Shown: one piece after another, positions 1 through 4,878 of the stretch
Numbering within the stretch: the first letter of the stretch is position 1
Layout: each line of letters opens with the position of its first letter
Origin: Paracoccaceae bacterium
GTDB taxonomy: Bacteria; Pseudomonadota; Alphaproteobacteria; Rhodobacterales; Rhodobacteraceae
Direction of reading: 5' to 3'
DNA: 6,536 nt
NCBI GenBank assembly: GCA_007128865.1
Contig: SKWP01000443.1
Span: 1 to 6,536 of the forward strand
Notes under the pieces: model-generated
Database searches by the model: none
What the model was told of the DNA's origin: nothing
The model's input: the letters and a program-made list of their open reading frames with translations, nothing else
Made by a program: the position numbers and the translations under genes

Positions 1-254
1 CAAGCTTCATGGATTATGCCCTGCCCCGCGCCGGAGATCTTCCGTTCATGGCGGTGAGCTTCTCTCCGGTACCGTCAACGGCCAACCCGCTGGGCATGAA
101 AGGCTGTGGAGAGGCCGGCACGGTGGGCGCGCTGGCAGCGATGGGCAACGCGGTTCAGGACGCTGTCGCTGCGGTCGGCGCCGGGCATATCGACATGCCC
201 TTCACCCCACAGCGCGTGTGGGCGCATCTGCGCGCGGCGGGTGTGGCGGGCTGA
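1..254 (+). CDS. Molybdenum hydroxylase large subunit (xanthine dehydrogenase / CO dehydrogenase family), C-terminal fragment
   Basis: This is the 3' end of a gene that begins outside the window; about 83 codons are readable in a frame open to the left edge (first full codon at base 3) and ending in TGA at 252-254. The visible protein carries the family's last conserved block, ANPLGMKGCGEAGTVGA, whose glutamate (codon 111-113) matches the catalytic base beside the molybdenum cofactor in xanthine oxidase-type enzymes. It is followed by a helix of the type NAVQDAV and the usual short tail (MPFTPQRVW). Such subunits bind molybdopterin cytosine dinucleotide or molybdopterin and hydroxylate a substrate with water, working with FAD and 2Fe-2S subunits. 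The wording PLGMKGCGEAG fits the broad 'CoxL form II / xanthine dehydrogenase family' group better than true CO dehydrogenase, but the diagnostic active-site loop lies outside the window, so the substrate is unknown. Confidence 0.88.
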   Translation, partial: SFMDYALPRAGDLPFMAVSFSPVPSTANPLGMKGCGEAGTVGALAAMGNAVQDAVAAVGAGHIDMPFTPQRVWAHLRAAGVAG

Positions 255-306
255 TTCGGTTTCCGTCAGTGCCGCCCGGTGCCGGACCATGGCACAGCGG
301 CGCTTG

Positions 307-337
307 CGGCCCGGCCATATGCGCCTTGCCGGGGCCG
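307..337. terminator. Candidate bidirectional terminator hairpin between convergent genes
   Basis: The 117-base gap between the molybdenum hydroxylase stop (254) and the hemH stop (372) contains an imperfect inverted repeat: left arm 307-315 (CGGCCCGGC) and right arm 328-337 (GCCGGGGCCG), pairing with one bulged base around a 12-base loop. Its position between two converging genes suits a shared transcription end. There is no T-run on either strand, so a classical intrinsic terminator is not shown; this is inferred from pairing and position only. Confidence 0.35.
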
Positions 338-371
338 AAACCATCGGGTGCGAAGCGGAGATTGGCGCGCT

Positions 372-1517
372 TCAGCGCCGCGGCGTGATCCAGCCTTCCA
401 GATTCTGGCCGATGATCTCGGACAGGGCGGTGATATGGGCCGGATCGTCGTTCAGGCAGGGGATGTAGGTAAAGCTCTCGCCGCCGGCCTCTTCGAAGCT
501 TTCGCAGATCTCCTCGTTGATCTCTTCCAGCGTCTCGATGCAGTCGGCCGAAAACGCCGGTGCGATCACGGCAAGGCGCTTTACACCCTTGCGGGCCAGT
601 TCGGCCACATGTTCCACGGTATAGGGGCGCAGCCATTCCTCGGACCCGAACACCGACTGAAAGGTGGTATGGATGCTGTCTTCGGACCAGCCGAGCCTTT
701 CGCGCAGCAGCCGCGTCGTCTTCTGGCACTGGCAGTGATAGGGGTCGCCTTCGGTCAGATAGCGCTTGGGCATCCCGTGGTACGAGGCCACCAGAACTTC
801 GGGCTTTTCGGCCATCCCGGCATAGGCGCGCTCGACCGACTGCGCCAGCGCCGCCACATAGGCTGGATGGTCGAAATAGGGCGCAACGGTACGCACCGAA
901 GGCTGCCACTTCTCTTCCATGAGGGCGCGGAAGAACTGATCACAGGCGGTGGCGGATGTAGCGCCGGCATATTGCGGATAAAGCGGAAAGAACAGGATAC
1001 GCTCGCACCCGGCCGCGACCATCTCGCGCACCTTGGACCGGGTCGAAGGATTGCCGTAGCGCATGCAGAAATCCACCATCACCCCGTCACCCAGGCGTTC
1101 GGCCATGGCGGCGGCGATCGCCGCGGTCTGATCCTTGGTGATGGTCATCAACGGGCTTTCGCCCTTGTCGTGATTCCAGATCGACTTGTAGTTGGCACCC
1201 GAGGTGAAGGGCCGCTTGGTCAGGATGATCAACTGCAGAAGCGGCTGCCATTTCCAGGCGGGGTAATCGATGACCCGCTTGTCGGACAGGAATTCGTTCA
1301 GATAGCGCCGCATCGACCAGTAATCGTAATTGTCCGGGGTGCCCAGATTGGCCAGCAGAACCCCGGTGCGCGCCGCCGGCACCGGCGGATGGTCGGCCGG
1401 CGCATGGGCAAGCCGGCCTTCTCCCGGTTGCAGCATGGCGTGCGGGCAACTGCGGGCTGGCTGGCTGGCATCAAGCATCTGGGCTTCCTTCGGGGGGCTG
1501 GTTTCGGTCGGGGACAT
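372..1517 (-). CDS. hemH: Ferrochelatase (protohaem ferro-lyase)
   Basis: Inserts Fe2+ into protoporphyrin IX, the last step of protohaem synthesis; family members act in the cytosol, usually at the inner membrane face. The 381-residue product has the family blocks in order: GVLLANLGTPD (52-62), MRRYLNEFLSDKRVI (69-83), the SIWN / ESPL pair (112-123), MRYGNPS (152-158), FFPLYPQYAGATS (176-188), the catalytic-histidine motif SYHGMPKRY (H247), DPYHCQCQKT (258-267), and FSADCIETLEEI (322-333), where E328 corresponds to the conserved active-site glutamate. The C-terminus stops at WITPRR without the cysteine triad that holds the 2Fe-2S cluster of animal enzymes. The start at 1517 is chosen because GGGAGAAG (1529-1522, minus strand) lies just upstream; an alternative ATG at 1478, with AAGGAAG before it, would give 368 residues. 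Either way some 40-50 residues precede the first conserved block. It follows the methyltransferase-like gene by 19 bases and is probably cotranscribed with it. Confidence 0.96.
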   Translation of the reverse strand: MSPTETSPPKEAQMLDASQPARSCPHAMLQPGEGRLAHAPADHPPVPAARTGVLLANLGTPDNYDYWSMRRYLNEFLSDKRVIDYPAWKWQPLLQLIILTKRPFTSGANYKSIWNHDKGESPLMTITKDQTAAIAAAMAERLGDGVMVDFCMRYGNPSTRSKVREMVAAGCERILFFPLYPQYAGATSATACDQFFRALMEEKWQPSVRTVAPYFDHPAYVAALAQSVERAYAGMAEKPEVLVASYHGMPKRYLTEGDPYHCQCQKTTRLLRERLGWSEDSIHTTFQSVFGSEEWLRPYTVEHVAELARKGVKRLAVIAPAFSADCIETLEEINEEICESFEEAGGESFTYIPCLNDDPAHITALSEIIGQNLEGWITPRR

Positions 1518-1521
1518 ATGG

Positions 1522-1529
1522 CTTCTCCC
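1522..1529 (-). promoter_or_regulatory. Ribosome binding site for hemH
   Basis: Read on the minus strand this is GGGAGAAG, with GGGAG seven bases before the ATG at 1517. It is the main reason for choosing that start over the longer open frame that runs back to 1613 inside the upstream gene. A second Shine-Dalgarno-like run, AAGGAAG at 1490-1484, precedes the in-frame ATG at 1478, so a shorter product is also possible. Confidence 0.6.
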
Positions 1530-1536
1530 GGGCAAA

Positions 1537-2382
1537 TCAATGCTGGGGGCGCGGACGGGCGGTGTCCGGCAGGTGGCGTTCCTCGGTTCCAAGCGCCTCG
1601 GCCAGTCGTGCAACGGCAGATCCGGGACGCAGAGGCCTTGGCTGGCCGGCGGCCGGTGCCCAGCCGGTCAGCGCGATGAGTTCGTAACTGGCGCGGATGC
1701 GACCATCCGCAGCGGGATAGGCCGAAGCATAGATTTCGGCAAGGCGCCGGAACAGCGCAGGGCGCACCGGCCGGCGGTGACGTGCAGCCAGGGCATTGCC
1801 TTCGCCCATGGCGCGCAGATCGCGCATCAGGGCCCAGACATCGGCATAGCTGACATCGCAGCGCAGGCTGTCGGCAACCGGCATGGCAAAGCCCGCGCGC
1901 TGCAGCAGCCCGCCCAGATCGCGGATTTCGCCCATCGGCAACACCCGCGGCGAAAGGCCGCCTGTGGTTTCGACCTCGGCCTCGGCCAGGCAGGCGCGCA
2001 ATTCCGACAGGCTGCGCCCGCCGGGAAAGATGGCCAGGAACAGCCCGTCCGGCCGCAGCGCCCGCAGGCATTGTACAAGCTGCCCGACCGGATCATCGGC
2101 CCAGTGCAGCGCCATGGCATGCAGGACCAGATCATGCGCGCGCTCGTCCAGCGCCAGCACCGGATCATCCGGCAGCACCCGCGCACCGGCAATCACACCC
2201 GACCAGAATTCCGCAAAGCCCGTAACCACAGCCGGCGTCGTAAACACTCTGTTAACCTCCGCAAGCCTTTGCTGAACCTCGGCTGCAGCCTCCTCGTGCA
2301 AGAACAATGCCGGAGCGCGCAGGGCGCGGCGACGCTGACGCGAAAGGGCGGCACGGTCGGTCAGGGGCGGCGGGGCGTTCAT
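1537..2382 (-). CDS. BioC/NDUFAF5-type methyltransferase-like protein with degenerate SAM site
   Basis: A 281-residue protein resembling the alphaproteobacterial BioC/NDUFAF5 family (class I SAM-dependent methyltransferase fold; the mitochondrial relative NDUFAF5 is an arginine hydroxylase needed for complex I assembly). Matching blocks are the basic N-terminus and FLHEEAAAEVQQRL (27-40), HDLVLHAMALHW (83-94), LRALRPDGLFLAIFPGG (106-122), ELRACLAEAE (127-136), GGLSPRVLPMGEIRDLGGLLQRAGF (141-165, cited as a block), LMRDLRAMGEGNAL (185-198), and the tail GRIRASYELIALTGWAP (227-243). The usual glycine-rich SAM motif I and following acidic loop are absent: VNRVFTTPAVVTGF (43-56) runs after a short linker straight into HDLVLHA. 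The start at 2382 is preceded by GGAG with a 5-base spacer; the frame is open further upstream but overlaps comF. It probably shares an mRNA with hemH. Biochemical activity is uncertain. Confidence 0.85.
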   Translation of the reverse strand: MNAPPPLTDRAALSRQRRRALRAPALFLHEEAAAEVQQRLAEVNRVFTTPAVVTGFAEFWSGVIAGARVLPDDPVLALDERAHDLVLHAMALHWADDPVGQLVQCLRALRPDGLFLAIFPGGRSLSELRACLAEAEVETTGGLSPRVLPMGEIRDLGGLLQRAGFAMPVADSLRCDVSYADVWALMRDLRAMGEGNALAARHRRPVRPALFRRLAEIYASAYPAADGRIRASYELIALTGWAPAAGQPRPLRPGSAVARLAEALGTEERHLPDTARPRPQH

Positions 2383-2435
2383 GGCGGCTCCGGTTTGCGG
2401 GTCCGTGCCCGGGATGTAAAGCGCAAGGGCGGAAA
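2383..2435. promoter_or_regulatory. Divergent intergenic start region
   Basis: These 53 bases separate the start codons of the minus-strand methyltransferase-like/hemH unit and the plus-strand comF gene, so promoters for both directions should lie in or next to it. Visible ribosome binding sites are GGAG at 2391-2388 (minus strand, 5 bases before the ATG at 2382) and AAGGG at 2425-2429 (plus strand, 6 bases before the ATG at 2436). I could not find a convincing -35/-10 pair on either strand; TTTACA (2420-2415, minus) is a possible -35 but lacks a good -10 partner. Confidence 0.35.
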
Positions 2436-3170
2436 ATGCGACTGCAAGGCGCAATACGACTGCTTTATCCGCCGGCCTGCAGCGTATGCAACGCGCCGGT
2501 GACCGAAGATCATGCACTCTGCCCGGCCTGCTGGCGCGATACCCCCTTCATCACCGGCACCGTCTGCGACCAGTGCGGAACGCCGCTGCCGTCGGACGGG
2601 CCGGCCGATGCGGATCAGACACCGCCGGTCTGCGACGAATGCATCGCCCTCGCGCGGCCCTGGGACCGGGGGCGCGCGGCGCTTGTCTATGGCGGCACCG
2701 CACGCAGGATCGTGCTTGACATCAAGCATGGCGACCGGCTCGAACTGATCCGCCCCGCGGCGCGCTGGCTGGCCGGGGCGGCGGCACCGCTGCTGCGCCC
2801 GGAAACGCTGATCGTACCGGTACCGCTGCACTGGACCCGGCTGTTGCGGCGGCGGTTCAACCAGTCCGCGATGCTGGCCCGTGCGCTTGCCGCGGCGACC
2901 GGGCACACCGCCTGCCCCGATCTGCTCGTGCGCCGGCGCCGCACCCCCAGCCAGGGCGGACACGACCGCGAGGCCAGGTTTCGCAACCTCGAAGGCGCGA
3001 TCGGACTGCATCCGCGCCGGGCCGGCCTTGCCCGCGGCCGTCATGTCCTGCTGGTGGACGATGTGATGACCTCGGGCGCGACGCTTGCCGCCGCCGCCGA
3101 TGCCTGCCTTGCCGGCGGCGCCCGGTCGGTCGATGTGGTGGTACTGGCCCGCGTTGCCAAGGATGGCTAG
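2436..3170 (+). CDS. comF: ComF-family double zinc-ribbon / phosphoribosyltransferase-domain protein
   Basis: A 244-residue ComF-like protein. The N-terminus has four CxxC pairs (C15/C18, C29/C32, C44/C47, C66/C69), the double zinc ribbon typical of the family. It is followed by the conserved core YGGTARRIVLDIKHGDR, then IVPVPLHWTRLLRRRFNQS, a lysine/arginine-rich stretch RRRRTPSQGGHDREARFRN, and the PRPP-binding-type loop VLLVDDVMTSGATL (204-217). ComF is needed for natural transformation in several bacteria (single-strand DNA handling at the inner membrane face), but it also occurs widely in species without known competence, and the enzyme reaction is not settled. The start at 2436 is chosen because it puts LLYPPACSVC at the normal N-terminus and has AAGGG upstream; the 43 codons before it overlap the divergent gene. 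No other competence genes are visible. The stop codon lies inside the proposed grxC promoter. Confidence 0.93.
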   Translation: MRLQGAIRLLYPPACSVCNAPVTEDHALCPACWRDTPFITGTVCDQCGTPLPSDGPADADQTPPVCDECIALARPWDRGRAALVYGGTARRIVLDIKHGDRLELIRPAARWLAGAAAPLLRPETLIVPVPLHWTRLLRRRFNQSAMLARALAAATGHTACPDLLVRRRRTPSQGGHDREARFRNLEGAIGLHPRRAGLARGRHVLLVDDVMTSGATLAAAADACLAGGARSVDVVVLARVAKDG

Positions 3171-3181
3171 ATCCCTATAGT
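3154..3181 (+). promoter_or_regulatory. Sigma-70-type promoter for the grxC operon
   Basis: TTGCCA at 3154-3159 (5 of 6 matches to TTGACA) and TATAGT at 3176-3181 (5 of 6 matches to TATAAT) are separated by 16 bases. The predicted transcript would start near 3188, giving a leader of about 20 bases before the grxC ATG at 3209. The -35 box lies inside the last codons of comF and the -10 box follows its stop, so grxC and the genes after it could be expressed apart from comF. AT-rich hexamers are uncommon in this GC-rich DNA, which adds weight, but this is sequence matching only. Confidence 0.55.
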
Positions 3182-3208
3182 CGCGCCGGGGCACAACCGG
3201 GGTTCACC

Positions 3209-3466
3209 ATGCAGGCTGTCGAAATCTATACGTCGCCCTTCTGCGGCTATTGCCATGCCGCCAAGCGGCTGCTGACCGCAAAGGGCGTTGCCTTCACCGA
3301 AATCGATGTCATCCGCGAGCCCGAAAAGCGGGCCGAGATGCAGGCCCGCGCCGCCGGGCGCCACACCGTGCCGCAGATCTTCATCGGCGAAACCCATGTG
3401 GGCGGCTGCGACGAGCTTCATGCACTCGACCACCGGGGCGAGCTTGACCGCCTGCTGAAAGGCTGA
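3209..3466 (+). CDS. grxC: Glutaredoxin 3 (GrxC-type, dithiol)
   Basis: An 85-residue cytosolic thiol oxidoreductase that uses glutathione to reduce protein disulfides and mixed glutathione disulfides. It is a complete single thioredoxin-fold domain: first strand AVEIYTS, active site C12-G-Y-C15 (the SPFCGYC motif), basic residues after it (K19, R20), the TVPQIFI strand with the cis-proline at P55, and the glutathione-contacting GGCDEL (65-70). The length is typical of GrxC. A third cysteine, C67, sits in the GGCD motif, as in several bacterial and eukaryotic glutaredoxins. The ribosome binding site is weak (GGGG at 3199-3202, 6-base spacer). It begins 38 bases after comF, downstream of the TTGCCA/TATAGT promoter, and leads an operon with the amidase (4-base gap). 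Confidence 0.95.
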   Translation: MQAVEIYTSPFCGYCHAAKRLLTAKGVAFTEIDVIREPEKRAEMQARAAGRHTVPQIFIGETHVGGCDELHALDHRGELDRLLKG

Positions 3467-3470
3467 GGCG

Positions 3471-4304
3471 ATGCGCACGGCGCTGATCCAGATGACTTCG
3501 TCGGACGACCCGGCCGCCAATCTGGAGCAGGCCCGCACGCTGATCCGCCGGGCAGCATCCGAAGGCGCGGCCTTCGCACTCACGCCCGAGGTAACCAACT
3601 GCGTCTCGTCCAGCCGCAGCCACCAACGGGCGGTGCTGCGCAGCGAAACCGACGATCCGACGCTGGCCGCCCTGCGCGACGAGGCCGCACGGCTGGGCAT
3701 CTGGCTGCTGATCGGGTCGCTCGCGCTCAGGACCGAGGATGCGGACGGGCGTTTTGCAAACCGGTCCTTTCTGATCGGGCCGGATGGTGCGGTTCATGCC
3801 CGCTACGACAAGATCCACATGTTCGATGTCAATGTCAGCGAGGCCGAGACCTACCGCGAATCCGATGGGTTCCGCCCCGGAAATCGGGCGGTGCTCGCGC
3901 CCACGCCGTTCGGCACGATCGGGATGACGGTGTGCTATGATCTGCGCTTTGCCGGGCTCTTTCGCCGCCTTGCCCGGGCCGGGGCCGAGATTCTGACCGT
4001 TCCGGCAGCGTTCAGCCCGGTTACCGGGGCCGCGCATTGGGAAACCCTGTTGCGCGCCCGCGCCATCGAGACCGGGGCCTGGGTGCTCGCCCCGGCGCAG
4101 ACGGGCAGTCACCCTGCGACACAGGGACGCATGCGCAGCACCTGGGGCCACAGCATGGCCGTAGCGCCCTGGGGCGAGATCGTGGCCGATGCAGGCACCG
4201 AACCCGGCGTCACGCTGATCGACCTCGAACGCGATGCGGTGGCCAGGGCCCGCCACCGGATCCCATCGCTCGACCACGACCGGGAATTCGAGGGGCCGGC
4301 ATGA
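3471..4304 (+). CDS. Carbon-nitrogen hydrolase, Nit1/Nit2-type (probable deaminated glutathione amidase)
   Basis: A 277-residue nitrilase-superfamily enzyme. The Glu-Lys-Cys catalytic triad is visible as E40 (LTPEVTN), K114 (YDKIHMFDV) and C155 (VCYDLRF). Around it lie the family blocks GIWLLIGSLAL, ANRSFLIGPDG, EAETYRESDGFRPGN, TPFGTIGM, LTVPAAFSPVTGAAHWETLLRARAIE and MAVAPWGEI. The exact form YDKIHMFDV plus YRES and CYDLRF resembles the Nit1/YbeM branch, which hydrolyses deaminated glutathione to alpha-ketoglutarate and cysteinylglycine, a metabolite-repair step; the substrate here is inferred from resemblance and from the adjacent glutaredoxin. No signal peptide, so cytosolic. The start follows grxC by 4 bases, with AAAGG at 3458-3462 in the end of grxC. 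Its last bases overlap the next gene by 4 (ATGA), which suggests coupled translation. Another omega-amidase-like substrate cannot be excluded. Confidence 0.92.
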   Translation: MRTALIQMTSSDDPAANLEQARTLIRRAASEGAAFALTPEVTNCVSSSRSHQRAVLRSETDDPTLAALRDEAARLGIWLLIGSLALRTEDADGRFANRSFLIGPDGAVHARYDKIHMFDVNVSEAETYRESDGFRPGNRAVLAPTPFGTIGMTVCYDLRFAGLFRRLARAGAEILTVPAAFSPVTGAAHWETLLRARAIETGAWVLAPAQTGSHPATQGRMRSTWGHSMAVAPWGEIVADAGTEPGVTLIDLERDAVARARHRIPSLDHDREFEGPA

Positions 4305-4744
4305 CCGAGCGCACCGACGACCTTGCCGCGGCACTGTTCAGCGAATTGCTGATGTCGGACCAGATGGCGCGCAACCGGCTGTCGCGCCTGCTGCCGAAGG
4401 GGATGGAGCTTTCGCATTTCGGGGTGCTCAACCATCTCGCCCGCCTGCGCGAGGAACGGACGCCGGCGCAGCTGGCCAAATCCTTTCATGTTACACGCGG
4501 CGCGATGACCAACACGCTGGCCAAGCTGGAATGGGCCGGACATGTCCATATCCGCCCCGACTGGGACGACGCGCGGCGCAAGTTCGTGTCGATCAGCCCG
4601 GCGGGGCTGCGCGCCCGCAATCAGGCGCTGGCCACCATTGCACCGGTGATTGCCGATGTGGTCGAGCGGATCGGCACCGACAGGGTGCGCGAGACGGTGC
4701 CCGTGCTGCGCGAATTGCGCCAGAGCCTCGAAGGGGACGCCTGA
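4301..4744 (+). CDS. MarR-family winged-helix transcriptional regulator
   Basis: A 147-residue regulator of normal MarR length. An N-terminal helix (about 6-30) is followed by the winged helix-turn-helix: LSHFGVLNHLAR (37-48), RTPAQLAKSFHVTRGAMTNTLAKLE (53-77, recognition helix about 64-77) and the wing with the family signature D87-WDDARRK and VSISPAG (96-102). The C-terminal helices (105-145) would form the dimer interface. It contains no cysteine, so it is not an OhrR-type thiol sensor despite its redox neighbours; its ligand is unknown. The ATG overlaps the amidase stop by four bases and has GAGGGG at 4290-4295 with a 5-base spacer, so it is translated as the third gene of the grxC operon and may regulate that operon. 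No operator palindrome was recognised. Confidence 0.92.
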   Translation: MTERTDDLAAALFSELLMSDQMARNRLSRLLPKGMELSHFGVLNHLARLREERTPAQLAKSFHVTRGAMTNTLAKLEWAGHVHIRPDWDDARRKFVSISPAGLRARNQALATIAPVIADVVERIGTDRVRETVPVLRELRQSLEGDA

Positions 4745-4793
4745 CAGATCACCCCGATGGGCCGGGCGATGTGGCGGGCCTGCGCGCCCTGTT

Positions 4794-4808
4794 CGGGCAG
4801 GTTGCCCG
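4794..4808. terminator. Small perfect hairpin in the convergent gap after marR
   Basis: CGGGCA (4794-4799), a 3-base GGT loop and TGCCCG (4803-4808) form a perfect 6-bp GC-rich stem within the 134-base gap between the marR stop (4744) and the stop of the minus-strand OmpA-fusion gene (4879). Position fits a transcription end, but neither strand has a following T-run, and such stems are common in DNA of this composition. A 12-bp palindrome, CCGGGGCCCCGG, lies in the same gap at 4837-4848. Confidence 0.28.
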
Positions 4809-4878
4809 GCAGGGACGATGCCCGATGCCGCCGCGTCCGGGGCCCCGGCGCCGATCCGGGTTGCGCTGCGGCCCGGGT

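Noticed and set aside
398..408. 11-base palindrome CCAGATTCTGG
   Set aside because: It lies within the C-terminal codons of hemH, is short, has no partner copy in the window and is likely chance.
279..1679. 466-codon open frame on the plus strand opposite hemH
   Set aside because: It lies antisense to a clear ferrochelatase, its translation is rich in Gly, Arg and His with no recognisable domain, and long spurious frames are expected in DNA with strong third-position GC.
2307..2435. Upstream extension of comF to an ATG at 2307
   Set aside because: It would overlap the divergent gene by 76 bases and adds an Arg/Gly-rich stretch absent from ComF proteins; the ATG at 2436 has AAGGG upstream.
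1330..2502. 390-codon open frame on the plus strand opposite the methyltransferase-like gene
   Set aside because: Low-complexity Arg/Gln/Gly-rich translation, antisense to a protein with many family motifs, and it overlaps the comF start.
2383..2517. Upstream extension of the methyltransferase-like gene to an ATG at 2517
   Set aside because: The extra 45 residues are antisense to the conserved cysteine-rich N-terminus of ComF, and the ATG at 2382 has a good GGAG site and gives the usual N-terminus of the family.
3381..4334. 317-codon minus-strand frame opposite the Nit-type amidase
   Set aside because: The plus strand encodes an enzyme with a complete catalytic triad; the antisense product shows no motif and is Arg/Gly-rich.
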